This document shows positions 40,709-51,039 of a stretch of DNA of 64,000 bases, piece by piece. The stretch is from Amblyomma americanum (Eukaryota > Arthropoda > Arachnida > Ixodida > Ixodidae). Numbering within the stretch: position 1 is the first letter of the stretch; every line of letters begins with the position of its first letter. Below the pieces are notes generated by a model, which saw nothing but the letters and a program-made list of their open reading frames with translations, searched no databases and was not told where the DNA came from. The translations under genes and the position numbers were made by a program. Where the stretch lies: contig NC_135497.1 in NCBI RefSeq assembly GCF_052857255.1, positions 348,766,799-348,830,798 on the forward strand. The letters run 5' to 3'.

Positions 40709-42129
40709 GTAATATCTGTATTGTATTGCGTTTTTGTCTATAAGCTCTTTGTGCATGCTTTCTGTATTTATTGCCATTTCACATAAAATACACTCAATTG
40801 CAGGTTCAGTGCTGCCTATTCCTTCTTTCTGTATCATTCCATTTTTCGTGCTGTTTTTAAGCCTTGAATGATGAGGCAACTGACACAGCAATCCTTCCTT
40901 TGGAACCATTGGACAGACTATGGTGGGGGGATGTAGAGTAAGCTACTTCCGCAACCGTGGGCATTAATGGCAATGGGGAGCGGAAATGGCACTTGCGACT
41001 TCAAATTGCTGCGCCTTGTCATGCCAGAGTTCGCACCTCACCTTCCATGTACTTCTGCTCAACTCAACCTCATCAGCTCGGTTTACCCTTGATCAACCAT
41101 GCCCCACATGCTTGCAAATGTTTAACATATTGCTTGTTATTGACTTTGATCAGCTTGGTATACCGTCTTTTTCCGCTGTTCATTCATTTATTTATTTTTA
41201 CATACTGCGAGCCTTAACTTTGGCCCAAGCAGGAGGGCACACAATTCTAGAATCCATAAAACCATTAGCCGCAACAGCCACAAGTCATTTAAAGGACATA
41301 AAATCCAACATTCATCACAACACCAACACTAGGAGCCGTACAACTATCCTCCAACTCCTTCACAAAACATTTCGAGTCGCATAAACCTAAAGGAAGGTGA
41401 TTGCACTCCGCAACAGTATTCAGGAAAAAACTGAACTGAACCAGTTGGTTCATGTGAAAGTTGGGGCTAGGTAATCCTGATGTACATGTCTGAATCTTCA
41501 TATATCTATTTAGTTATGTTCAAGAAAACAAAAACTTGAGCCGCTGCCTTCTTTCCAGTTTGGCCATCATAAGTTAGTGTTTTTGTAATATATTGTGGAA
41601 GCGGATGATTGCATTACATTAGAACACATTTTACCTCTTTTCTGAGATAACATGTTGTCTTGTATGTTTCATCATGTGCAGCTGCCAGTTGTCAATGAGG
41701 CACCAGACGGCTCGGAAGTGCTCCTGTCATGGGAGGACAGCCTGCCTGAAGGAAACAGAAGAGACGACCTCTCACAACTTGCGGCCAGCTCATCATTTGC
41801 AGTGCCAGTGCTGCAGTACCTGTACTTCAAAGCACAGGCAACAGCAGCGGCGACACAAGCAGAGCCAGTGCTGGCGCAAGCAGCAGTGCCACAGCAGGGG
41901 CAAGCAGCAGTGCCGGTGCTGGCACAAGCGCCAAAAGAAGGGAACCCAAAAAGAGCCGCCACAAGCGACAAAGATCTGCTTTAGAGCAGCTAGTTGCCGT
42001 CCATAAAGGAGAAAGCGAGGCAGCAGCAAAGGCCGACCGCAAGGCACACAAAATGCGCAAGATAAGGGTGCGCCTCCAGAAGGAAGCGAATGCCATAAAT
42101 GCAAGCATGGTGCAACTGCTTGCATAATT

Positions 42130-43015
42130 TCTAGACAACAAAGAAAATAATGACTCGCTCAATAAAGAGTGATTAGAACAGCTGGAAGTTATCTTATATT
42201 ACAGCACGTGATGAGATGAAAGACCTTTTACTGCTGAAAGCTTTGTATTGCGTTTTAAACAGTGAATTGTATTGTGCGTGCTGGCTACTGTAGTAGCTTG
42301 CAGTATTAGTTATTAACAGAGCTCATGCATACACTGCAGGGGTACTCAAATGCAATAATCAAACAAGTCTGTTGCAAGCACATTGCTGCTGCTCTCGCAG
42401 TAACACTCCACCTGCTTCTCAACTCAGAGCCAATGGCTGTTGCATGTTCACCAGGAACTGTTTGCTGCAAGGCTGATATTTTTTTTGCAACATGACTGTC
42501 TTTTTGGGGGGGGGGGGAGGGGGAGGGGGCAAGTTATAGAACAGTGGGGAATTTTGACAACAGCAAAATAGTAATGACATGAAATTGATCACAGAAAGTG
42601 TACTTTGGTTTAACGAGTTGGGATGGAATGTAATCAAATTTATCACACTGTAAGTCTTTCAAAGCTCTCGCCATTTGGTCACATTTACGTCACATTTTTG
42701 TGTTTGCTTCGTGTGTGGATGATGTGTGTAAAAATATGAAGCTTCCACCTGTGACCGTCATGATTTCTTTACCTTCATGAGCAAAACGAAAAAAAAATTC
42801 TCTCAACTATTGCTTAATCTTCGACTAGGTGTAAAATGTTCACTGTAATATGTTTGTAAGTACCAACAACTTTATTTGGTCAAAGGTATCCGCTTCCACT
42901 GGGCTACATCAGGTGCATGCAACAGCCTAGCGAAAAAATATGGTGATACCCAGGGGGCCCTTATTGGAAAGGTCTATATAGTGAATGCATTTCATTCACT
43001 ATGCTGCTTTCAGAA
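42130..43015. other. Harbinger interior between the two genes
   Basis: No gene is recognised. A G-homopolymer-rich tract (42507-42530, mostly G) lies here; in the minus-strand frame it produces a proline run. This is the convergent intergenic part between the partner gene (plus) and the transposase (minus), where both transcripts should end. Confidence 0.5.
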
Positions 43016-43019
43016 TAAA

Positions 43020-43125
43020 GTGTAATGGCGCAACGGAACAAACATAGAGAGAAAAAGCGCCACTGCTGTGTCTTCCTGTGTTTGTTCCTTCCTATCATTC
43101 AACTTTATGATGAACCAACTAATGC
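43020..43125. repeat. Possible Penelope terminal remnant
   Basis: GGCGCAACGGAACAAACATA on the left and TGTGTTTGTTCCTTCCTATC then GATGAACCAACTAATGCC on the right form a loose inverted arrangement. AACCAACTA is the complement of TAGTTGGTT, the recurrent edge motif of the Penelope copies. No ORF is present. The similarity is weak. Confidence 0.35.
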
Positions 43126-43626
43126 CTCAGCAAGTACTTCTGCTTTCAGAAGTAGGAGTGCAAGACTAAAAGCTTCTACTGCTTGACAAGGTACCAACAA
43201 GTTGCTGATTGCAAATGTGGCAAGATGACGGCCAGTTATACACGAAAATTATAAGCAAACAGCAAGTGATATAATAGCAGCCAATACATAGACCATGTGA
43301 CACAAACACAACAATGAAAAAGGTAGCACAATGGCACTGAAACAGCAACATAAATAGCAGTGCTCAACAAGAATGAATCGTATAAAAATTGGAAGCTCAT
43401 GCTGGCATTTTACTATCGTCTGTGAGCAAAACTGTTTGAAGAAAGAGATTTGTTCACAGGAAGTAATGAAATATTCATTATTAGTTCATTAGAGATGGTT
43501 GCATGCAGGTGAAGGTTTGTCATAAAAAGTACTAGTAGTTGGTACGAACCACTTCGTTTTGTAGTTTAACAAGAACCAATAATTAACATTAGCTATATAA
43601 TGCAAGAATATTTTCTGAAAGCCTGG

Positions 43627-43790
43627 CCACGACGGCGGCTTTTTAATCGAGGTGTAAAGCAAGACGCTCGAGTATTGTGCAATGTCAGTGCATGTTAATG
43701 AACCCCATGTGGTCGAAAATTCTGCATCCCTTCACTACGGCATCACTCATAGTCCAAGCCACTTTGAAACGTTAAACTACACAAACCAAA
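43627..43790 (+). repeat. SINE body fragment (Ruka-like)
   Basis: The stretch GTGCAATGTCAGTGCATGTT, AATGAACCCCATGTGGTCGA, CCCTTCACTACGGCATCACT and ACGTTAAACTACACAAACCA matches the body of the SINE seen at 37.3 kb and continues into a tail with AAACCAAACC. The tRNA-like head is reduced to CGACGGCGGC at the left. It lies inside the Harbinger, downstream of the transposase stop, so it is younger than that element. Confidence 0.75.
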
Positions 43791-44137
43791 CCTATTTTAT
43801 GAAGAACATGTAGGTTACGAAAATTACACTGGTTATAACCCTCATAACCTTCACCCCAGTAGGGAGTATGCATCATGTGCGTGTAATGGTAGCCATTTAA
43901 GGTGACCCGAATCCAGAGTCTGCTCCGTCAATAATGTGTGTGTAGCTCTGTTCAGGGCTGTTCCCTCTTGGCAGAGGTGTCTTTCTTAGGTGCTCTCGAG
44001 TTTCCCACGAACTGGGTTCTAGCTGAAGGCAAGGTGCTTGGCCAGGGCATCCCTGATGGCCACACCTGACGTCTCTTCCCAGTTGCTTGTGCACACCGGC
44101 TGAGGCCGCTTTCATCAGCGCCCTGCACCACACAAAA

Positions 44138-45010
44138 CTAGCTTGAATCACAGCGGTCACTGAGCTGCTCACAAATGCTGTATAGCACACAAGCAGCCCG
44201 GATCGCCAAACTGACATTGTGGATGTCACACTCAAGGGCCTTCAGCACCATTCTAAAGCATGCCTTGGCACGTCCAAAAGCGTTTTCGGCAACACGTTTG
44301 GCACTCGGCAGCCGGTAGTTAAAGGTCTGTGAGGGGGACCCATAGGCACCTAGAAGCAGTACAGCTTCATCAGGTGCGTCTGCAATGGGAAAGCTTGATC
44401 ACCAAGAAGAATTGTGCCAACTCCCACACCTTCAATTAGCTATGTTTCTTGTCGGAACAGCTCACTAGCCAGAGTAACTGGCAGTCGAGACTTCTGAAAC
44501 AGTGCTGGGTCATTGTTCCTACCAGGGCTCCCAAAATTCGTGCATAGGAAGCTCTATGTGTGGTCGACGACAGCAAGTAGGGCGACACTGTACCACCCCT
44601 TATGATTGTATTATTCAGCAGCTTCTTGCTTTGGGGGCACACCTCCATAAGACAGCCATCCACTGCACCGACACCTTGACAGAAACCACAGACTGCTCGG
44701 AATTTACACATGTGCTCCTGAAGCTCAGCTGGTGTTGGGAAATGCACAAATCGTGCTTCCAACTGCTCCACAACCACGCTGCAAAATTCGAGAAATATTA
44801 AATTAACCGATGCAGTGTTCACGCCAAACAAGTTGGCAGCAGTCCGCTCTTCTGCTGATGTTGCGAGGCGGTACAAGCCGATCGCCACGCGTTTCTCCAG
44901 CGGAATCGCTTTCTGCATGTTGGTATCTTGCCGGCTCATGCTTCCACAAACAGCCACCATGTACCGGAATGTGCCGTGGTTGATCCGAAAGTTTTCTTGG
45001 AGTCCGCTGT
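44138..45010 (-). pseudogene. Harbinger DDE transposase (HARBI1-like)
   Basis: The enzyme would cut the element ends and join them to a TAA target. From about 44995 the frame reads RINHGTFRYMVAVCG, then KAIPLEKRVAIGLYRLATSA and FGVNTASVNLIFLEFCSVVV, a typical helical N-terminal part. GVGAVDGCLMEV holds the first catalytic Asp (residue 101 counted from the Met at 44960). The frame then passes NDPALFQKSRL and LASELFRQE and, after a shift, reaches ILLGDQAFPL with the second Asp at 44398-44400. RVAENAFGRAKACFRMVLKA holds the Glu at 44285-44287, and the end is LSDRCDSS with a stop at 44138-44140. The DDE triad is thus complete, but a stop and at least two frameshifts disable the gene. Upstream exons up to about 45260 are possible. 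Confidence 0.82.
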
Positions 45011-45660
45011 CCGGAAGGTGCGGAAGCGTGGTCTTGTATCACAAGTCTGGCCACGGGTACGCCGACAGATTTCGCTCACGGACGGGCAGGTGCGCCGCCG
45101 CCAACAAAAAGAGCTTCGGCTGCCCCCGGTGTCATTTCCTCGTCTCTTCAAGCAGCGCTCAGCGCCAGCATCTGTACGCGCAGGCGTTGTAGCGCTGCCT
45201 GATGCGCCACGAACGCAGCCCAAAATTGAGCGTCGCCCTCGTTTACGACAGGCCTGCTAAGGCCCAACATAGGCTTGACACACAAGACGTCCGAAGGATC
45301 TTAAACTACACAAGCACACCACTCTCTGTGAAAGAAAAGCCACGAAAATAAACGATAGCAGTGAGCAGTCACGGGGAAAAGAGGCTAAAGTAGCTGAAGT
45401 AGAACGCGCAGCCGGCTACGAAGTCGACTGTGGCCATTGTTTAGAACTTGTTTTTAGATTTCGGCTAACGACAGCCACAAGCACAAAGAAAAAAGTTTTT
45501 AAGCAGGTCTTAGCACAAGAAACAACGTTTTTCCTCTCATGTGTTCATTTCAACGTAGCCCTGTTTAATAATACGCCTCAGTGGGCGACGTTTTATTTTC
45601 AATGAGGCGAGTATCACATGATCTGTTTCGTGGCACTAACCGATATGGCTAAACTGTGTG
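45010..45660. other. Harbinger 5' region of the transposase gene
   Basis: GC-rich short ORFs lie on both strands at 45060-45260, without a motif I recognise; they may include the first transposase exon. From 45300 to 45600 the sequence is AT-richer and probably holds the transposase promoter, but no TATA box is clear. Confidence 0.4.
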
Positions 45661-45671
45661 TAAGCGCGGCG

Positions 45672-45734
45672 AACTGCAGTTAACTCTAACCGCGGTTAAC
45701 CGCCTCAACTGCAGTTAAGCTTAACCACGGTTAA
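45672..45734. promoter_or_regulatory. Right subterminal palindrome cluster
   Basis: Four palindromes lie close together: AACTGCAGTT (45672-45681, perfect), TAACCGCGGTTA (45687-45698, perfect), AACTGCAGTT (45707-45716, perfect) and TTAACCACGGTTAA (45721-45734, one mismatched pair). They have the same AAC-4-GTT plan as the left cluster. Their spacing centre to centre is about 16, 19 and 16 bases. They are probable binding sites for the Myb/SANT-like partner. Confidence 0.68.
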
Positions 45735-45756
45735 GGCTGCCCGTGTAAAGAGGGTA
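45718..45756 (-). repeat. Right terminal inverted repeat of Harbinger
   Basis: The plus strand ends GCCCGTGTAAAGAGGGTA, directly followed by the TAA duplicate at 45757-45759. It pairs with the left end at 37577. Confidence 0.88.
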
Positions 45757-45759
45757 TAA

Positions 45760-45985
45760 CTGAAAATTGAATGTTGGATTTTGAGGAAAGGCGCGGCGCT
45801 GCGCAGGGATGGCACACCTGTGGCTCGGTGCTACTAGTGGCGCGTGCGCATAGTGACTAGGGAGCCAGAGAGAGAAATATCCGCGGCGAGGCGCGCGTTG
45901 TGACGTCATGTGCCTCCTCGGAGTACCGCACCGCGAAATCGCAAGTTCGCGGCCAGTAAAGCTTTCGCTTTAAATAATGTGCGTA
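45760..45985. repeat. Dispersed repeat, copy 1
   Basis: CTGAAAATTGAATGTTGG, GAGGAAAGGCGCGGCGCT, CTCGGTGCTACTAGTGGCGC, GGGAGCCAGAGAGAGAAAT and CCAGTAAAGCTTTCGCTTTA recur in the same order at 55395-55622. It encodes nothing recognisable; a 99-codon ORF across it is an accident of the repeat. Its left edge abuts the Harbinger TAA. Confidence 0.75.
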
Positions 45986-46976
45986 GAGACGAAACGCGTG
46001 AAAGCGGCGACATTACGAACAAAGAAAACATGCTTTTACGAACCTCGCATGAGGAACTCTTGATGTACCATATGCTATACTACAAGATATCTCCCAATGA
46101 TTTACAAGAATTCCTCCGGTCCCCGACGTTATTATCTGCCCCCGAAAAACCGCAAATCCCATTTCACGCCCAACTGTTCGTTTTGTTCAACAAATGTCTG
46201 GCACCATGACGGCTACAGCAACGGCCATTCTCTCAAAGTTTGTAGGAGCACTTAGAACAAATGCGCGGGTGCAATTTTCATGTCTTCACAAGAGTAGAGG
46301 AAAATTTTCGGCATACCAACTCCTTCCTTGTTTTCATGAGAGTTTAGTGTTTTCCCCTGGTGTTGTTTTGATAACGCGCTCCTGTGTTGACAGTATTCAG
46401 GTACAATGCGCGTTTTCACTGGAAAAGACGACGGCATTTTCAACACCCTAGTTTCTAATTGTTGAGCCTTTCATGTGCTACTTTTTCTCCCGGCAGTCAT
46501 GAAAATTGCGCACTCTTACTAACAACGCGAGAACGCTTGTTTTCAACAAGTTTGTTCATTTTTTTCATGTTGAGCGCATATTCTACCTGACCGTCAGCAA
46601 ATATCGCTCGTAAGAAGTTGCGTATTGTTGGGGACCATAAAATGTTTCGTGTCACTTAGAACTCAACGCACAACTATGCGCAACTAACCGCAACATAACA
46701 TGAGCGCGCCAATCGCAAACTGCGCACTGAGCGGCACCACAGCTCGCGCCATACGCGAGCGGGATGAGGAAAGCGTGACTTTCACAACCGCCATACCGCA
46801 CCGGGGTGCCTGCTCAGCGAAACTGCATGAAATGCAGCGTAGTTTGGAAAAATTGCTGATGTCCTCGGCCAGGATGTACGTAGCGAAAGTGCGGCGACTT
46901 CTGCATTGGAAGAGTTTATATAAGAAACCCGTGCATTCACTAGATGCGCATTTATTCATGATTAAAACTTCAGCCG
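45986..46976. other. Stretch with no gene recognised
   Basis: Short ORFs only. The part 46740-46870 (CTGCATGAAATGCAGCGTA) has a loose resemblance to 54120-54140, which could mark an old dispersed repeat. Nothing supports a host gene. Confidence 0.45.
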
Positions 46977-47050
46977 TCGGGGCGGTGTGGTAGCGTCTCT
47001 GCCTCAAACGCCAAACGCCCTGTTTCGATTGCTAGCCTCGACACAGGGTT
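46977..47050 (+). repeat. Second type of tRNA-like SINE head
   Basis: GGGGCGGTGTGGTAGCGTCT contains an A-box-like TGTGGTAGCGT. GTTTCGATTGCTAGCC about 40 bases later fits a B-box, and a run of nine or more T follows. The A-box sequence differs from the Ruka-like head, so this would be another tRNA-derived family or a tRNA pseudogene. It does not fold into a convincing tRNA. Confidence 0.45.
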
Positions 47051-47407
47051 TTTTTTTTGTAGCGGAAGCTGCACTAGGCTACCAGTCGAGCATTTCGCGG
47101 TACATGCCAGAGGCAAGTTGTGCGCATGCGCCGTTACCATGGCAACCGGAGAGGAGCAGTGGGTGCGCCGCGCGCTTCGTCGCCGCCGCAGCCGCGCGCC
47201 CGCTCCACCGTCGAAGGCGATTGCGACGTCACGCGGATGAGCAGTTGACCACATGCGCCGATACTATCGTAACAAGAAAGACCCCACCCCTACGCAGCGT
47301 TCTTGACCACCGCCCCGCCGCTCTATCACCCGAACCGCGCGCCGTCGCATGCGCAGCATTGCGTATAATAAACGGAGTTGTAATGGGCGGCTGTATCGCA
47401 ACCCTTG
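47051..47407. other. GC-rich stretch left of gypsy 2
   Basis: GC-rich with many CpG and short ORFs on both strands. AATAAA lies near 47367. Nothing supports a gene. ATAT at 47408-47411 is the left copy of the gypsy target duplication. Confidence 0.45.
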
Positions 47408-47411
47408 ATAT

Positions 47412-47786
47412 TGTCACGTAGTGGTGACGGCAGTCGAAGCAGCGATAAAGACGGATGAAAGAGTCTTCTAAAAGGAAACTATTTATTGGGCTGACTTGCA
47501 CGCAAAATGGACTGAATCACTCGACGGCGGCGAAGCGACAAGCGTGCTCGGCGGTTGTCGAACAGAATGCCCACCGCTCTCGGCCGCGCTCAATTTAAAG
47601 CTGATAGCGAACTTTCGAGATAAAGCGTGCAAAGTTACTAGAACATTCCGGAACAACGTAGAATCAGCTCTACCTGGCTGCGATCAATCGAGATAAATCT
47701 AGTCGCGTCTTGCGTCCCAAACAAAGCGATAAACTGGTGTGGGGGCAGATTTGAAAAAGGAACAAACACTGCAAATATTTGCGGGA
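47412..47786 (-). repeat. 3' LTR of gypsy element 2
   Basis: In plus orientation it runs TGTCACGTAGTGG to AATATTTGCGGGA. It aligns with 52958-53371, except that a stretch of about 40 bases near 53070-53112 in the other LTR is missing here. Its inner edge has GA where CA is expected (TG to TC on the element strand), a later mutation. Confidence 0.9.
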
Positions 47787-47800
47787 TTACTCCCCTCTCA
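47787..47800 (-). promoter_or_regulatory. Polypurine tract of gypsy 2
   Basis: On the minus strand TTGAGAGGGGAGTAA directly precedes the 3' LTR. It would be the RNase H-resistant primer for plus-strand DNA synthesis. Confidence 0.75.
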
Positions 47801-47869
47801 AAGAAGCATCGACCCGATGCAGTAAAGCAAATAATGCGACTAGTAAGAGAATAAAAACGGATCTTGCGA

Positions 47870-49040
47870 AAATAGAGCATGGAAATGCAGCGGCCTTTAG
47901 CGCACATAATGCGGCTTCAGACGCCATATGGACAACTTCTGGTCGTACGCGGCCTCGCTGGGATGCAGTCATTGCGTCAGGGATGACTTCATAATCCAGT
48001 TCACCTAGCCGACCAAGAACCTTGTACGGGCCGAAAGAGCGGCGCAAAAGCTTTTCACTCAAACCACGGCGGCGAATGGGCGTCCACACCCAGACTTGGT
48101 CTCCTGGCTTGTATTCCGCGTTGCGTCTTCGTAGGTTGTAGCGTCTAACGTCGGACCACTGCTGGCCTTTGATCCGAAATCGGGGAAGCCTTCGAGCTGC
48201 TTCTGCGCGTTGAATGTAGGCGGCGACGTCGACCTTCTCTTCTTCTGTAACGTTGGGCAGCATGGCGTATAGCGTGGTCGTGGCCTCCCTTCCATGGACG
48301 AGCCTAAAAGGTGGGATCTGGGTGGTCTCCGGCACTACGGTGTTGTAGGCGAAGACAACGTAAGGCAGGATGACATCCTACGTTTTGTGTTCGGCATCGA
48401 CATACACGGCGAGCATATCGGCGATGGTTTTGTTCAGGCGCTCGGTCAGTCCGTTTGCCTGCGGATGGTATGCAGTTGTCCTCCGGTGGCTGGTTTGGCT
48501 GTAACGCAGGATGGCTTGCGTTTGTTCCGCCGTGAATGCTGTTCCTCTTTCCGAGATGAGAACATCGGGGGTGCCGTGTCGACGAAGAATGCACTCCACG
48601 AAAAATTTGGCGACCTCTGCTGCTGTTCCGTTCGGTAGGGCTTTCGCCTCGGCGTAGCGGGTCAGGTAGTCGGTCGCTATGATGATCCACTTATTTCCAG
48701 ATGTTGACGTTGGAAAAGGGCCAAGCAAGTCCATGCCGATCTGCTGAAAGGGCCTTGAGGGAGGTTCAATGGGGTTCAGAAATCCTGCTGGTCATGTGGG
48801 AAGGGTCTTTCGTCGATGAGAATCTCGGCAGGTTTTCACATAGTCTGCGTCATCGGCAGACAGTTGGGGCCAGTAATACTTGTCTTGAAAGCGGCGGAGA
48901 GTGCGAGTAAACCCGATATGTACAGCTGTCGGCTCGTCGTGTGAAGCCAGTAGAACGTCTTCGCGGAGACAAGCAGGTACAACAAGGAGGTAGGCTGTTT
49001 TGCTCGCTGTAAACTTCTTCACAAGGACCTCATTCTGCAC
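47870..49040 (-). pseudogene. Gypsy 2 integrase
   Basis: In order: the zinc region at 49040-48792 (HIGFTRTLRRFQDKYYWPQL, then CRDSHRRK, where the second Cys of the HHCC finger has become Ser-His). Then the catalytic core at 48734-48378: MDLLGPFPTS with the first Asp, SERGTAFTAE in which the second catalytic Asp is Glu (residue 62 of this piece), and GLTERLN with the Glu. Then the C-terminus at 48335-47870 (FRLVHGREATTTLYAMLPN, KPGDQVWVWTPIRRRGLSEK, RSFGPYKVLGRLGELDYEVI), the GPY/F module. A frameshift near 48350 and another near 48760 break it. The enzyme would insert the cDNA; here it cannot. Confidence 0.85.
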
Positions 49041-49630
49041 ACAGAAGGAAGACAGTCCTCGCTTGAATGATGCGGGGGGGTGAAGAAACCTTGCCTTCCA
49101 GGTACTCGATGAGGCCTTTTAGGTCGGGGTCCGAGCGTTGCTGCTGAGCAAGAGAGCTGGGGCTGATGGGTCTCAAGAAGGCGTCCTCGTCGTCGTCCGG
49201 CGGCGGTGTATCTACAGGGGCTTGTGAGAGGCAACCGGCGTCAGAGTGCTTGCGTCCGGACTTGTAAACGACGGAGACGTCAAACTCCTGGAAACGCAAA
49301 CACCATCGAGCTAGTCGGCCAGAGGGGTCCTTCAAATTGGCAAGCCAGCAGGGCGCGTGGTGGTCGCTGACCACCTTGGACGGTCGTCCATAGAGATAGG
49401 GGCGGAATTTCGACGTAGCCGAGATGATAGCAAGGCACTCCTTCTCAGTTGTCGAATAGTTAGCCTCGGCTTTGGAAAGGGAACGGCTAGCGTATGCGAT
49501 GACTTTCTCGAGCTTGTCACTTTTTTGAACGAGGACGGCGCCTTGTCCCACGCTGCTTGCGTCGGTATGAACTTCAGTATCGGCGTTTTCATCAAAATGC
49601 GCAAGGATCGGTGGGGACTGTAAACAACGC
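49030..49630 (-). pseudogene. Gypsy 2 RNase H
   Basis: On the minus strand the frame near 49600-49570 gives the first Asp (TDAS-type block), and then 49551-49030 reads [40 protein letters not shown] (catalytic Glu), [20 protein letters not shown] (Asp, with TDHH changed to SDHH) and [18 protein letters not shown] (HxDxLSR motif with D to G-C changes). It sits between RT and integrase as in all Ty3/gypsy pols. A frameshift separates it from RT near 49660. Confidence 0.85.
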
Positions 49631-49668
49631 TAACGTTCCTTGAAGGCTTCTGCTTGCGGCGCTTCCCA

Positions 49669-50545
49669 TTAAAACGGCACGTCTGCCTTCTTCGTTTGGG
49701 TCAGCGGCTCGGCGATGCGCGAAAATGTTTTCACAAATCGTCGGTAATATGCGCACAGTCCGAGAAATTTGCGCACTGCTTTCTTATCGGCCGGCGGCGG
49801 AAACAGTTCAATAGCAGCGGTTTTCTGCGGGTCTGGGCGTACTCCCTCCTTGCTAACGATGTGGCCTAGAAACAGCAGCTCTTCGTAGGCAAAGTGGCAT
49901 TTCTCTGCTTTTAAGGTTAGGCCAGACGACTTGATTGTGTCCAGTACTGTTCGAAGTCTTTTGGGGTGCTCTTCAAAGTTCGAGGCGAAGACAACGACGT
50001 CATCTAAATATACTAAACAAATTTGCCACTTCAGGCCTGCAAGCACTGTATCCAGTACTCGCTGGAACGTCGCTGGTGCGGAAAAGAGACCAAATTGCAT
50101 CACCTTTAAATTAAACAGCCCATCCGGAGTGATGAATGCTGTCTTCTCGCGATCTCTTTCGTCGACCTCAATTTGCCAGTAGCCGCTCTTGAGGTCCATC
50201 GACGACAAATATTTGGCATTGCAGAGGCGGTCCAGTGTGTCGTCGATGGGGGGAGGGGGTAGACGTCCTTCTTTGTTATGTTGTTCAAGCGGCGGTAATC
50301 CATGCAGAATCGAAGTGCGCCGTCTTTCTCTCTCACTAGAACAACCGGTGCCGCCCATGGGCTGTTTGAACGCTGAATGACGTCGTCGCGAAGCGATTCT
50401 TCGACTTGGTCCCGGATGGCTGGTCGTTCTCACGGTGACGCACGGTACGGGCTTTGAAGGAGAGGTCGGACGTGTTGGTCCGTTATAATGCGATGCTTGG
50501 CAATTGTCGCACCTACGGCGATGTCGAAAAACACTCATTGTAGCT
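49669..50545 (-). pseudogene. Gypsy 2 reverse transcriptase
   Basis: The first RT part is in another frame (50336-50180: [20 protein letters not shown]). The main frame then carries [20 protein letters not shown] (catalytic Asp), [32 protein letters not shown] and LVYLDDVVVFASNFEEH, with the Asp pair at 49999-50004. Then come LTLKAEKCHFAYEELLFLGH and KKAVRKFLGLCAYYRRFVKT of the thumb and connection. All palm residues are present, so the RT core is intact apart from the frame breaks near 50250 and 49660. The 630-codon open frame upstream of it (to 51561) is partly out of frame with the true product. Confidence 0.88.
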
Positions 50546-51039
50546 TTGAAGCAGATTGCAGATCTGGTCTTTTCTCTTCCGGTGCAGGGCTGGGTTGATG
50601 TCGAGAGTGGGCAAGTTCTCTTGGTCAGGCGAATCTTCTGCGGAGGGATCGGAGAGAACGAAGGAGTCTCGTACGTCGGATATTTCGTCGAAGAAAGCAA
50701 TCGTCGTTCCTCTGTCAATGTGTCGGTATTCTTCGCTGAAGTTAGCAGTACATTGGCCTGGCCATTGCGCAAATGTGCGATGCCTCTTGCGATGCTGATT
50801 CCTCGGTCTAGGAGCAACTGCATATTGCCCTCGATGAGGGTTTCAGCATTAATGGCTTTCGTGGCGTCTACGGTCATGATAACGCTTGATCGGGGTGGGA
50901 CGCTCACTTCTTCCTCCAGGACACTCAGGGCAACTTGATTTTCCCCAATTTTCATCGAAGCGATGGCTTCGTCCGTCGAAAGCGTGATCAGCTTGGATCG
51001 CAGGTCGATGATCGCCTGATGCTCATTAAGAAAATTCAT

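Larger units (their letters stand above)
37741..42127 (+). pseudogene. Harbinger Myb/SANT-like partner gene (three exons seen)
   Basis: In Harbinger elements a second protein with a Myb/SANT-like domain brings the transposase to the nucleus and to the DNA ends. Exon 1 runs from ATGGCGGCG (37741) to a donor GGTAAGT at 37982-37983. It ends with IYAAIVAKLNAGLPPGQGPY and TSKQVKLKMENPNKKYGK, the second and third helices of the domain. An exon at about 39661-39786 (acceptor TTCAG, donor GGTAATT) gives GSPGVPWIFYWQL and, one frame on, NDDGRVEESLE. The last exon starts about 41683 and after an Ala/Gln-rich part with a frameshift gives ALEQLVAVHKGESEAAAKAD, then LQKEANAINASMVQLLA and a stop near 42127. 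A stop in exon 1 (near 37842) and two frameshifts make it a pseudogene. Exon limits are approximate. Confidence 0.72.
37577..45756. mobile_element. PIF/Harbinger DNA transposon, 8.18 kb
   Basis: The element runs from TACCGCATTTACACGGGC to GCCCGTGTAAAGAGGGTA, and these ends are inverted repeats of each other with a few changes. TAA stands on each side (37574-37576 and 45757-45759), the standard PIF/Harbinger duplication. It carries two genes in convergent order: a Myb/SANT-like partner on the plus strand from the left end and a DDE transposase on the minus strand from the right end. Both are broken. Later insertions lie inside it: a 753-bp palindrome, a mini Penelope copy and a SINE. The first bases beyond each TAA belong to a SINE head (left) and to the GGAAAGGCGCGGCGCT repeat (right), a pairing also seen at 55.3-55.6 kb, so the pre-insertion site can be recognised. 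Confidence 0.9.

Noticed and set aside
41672..42162. Cys-, Ala- and Leu-rich minus-strand ORFs of about 100 codons
   Set aside because: They lie opposite the Ala/Gln-rich last exon of the Harbinger partner gene, and their composition follows from the GCA/CAG repeats.
43897..44235. A 112-codon minus-strand ORF as a gene
   Set aside because: It overlaps the end of the transposase in another frame; the transposase frame has the RVAENAFGR block and a proper stop.
45910..46209. A 99-codon ORF as a host gene
   Set aside because: Its first third lies in the dispersed repeat also found at 55.4 kb, and no domain can be recognised.
46684..47007. Overlapping ORFs of about 100 codons on opposite strands as genes
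   Set aside because: No motif, splice context or repeat match supports either frame.
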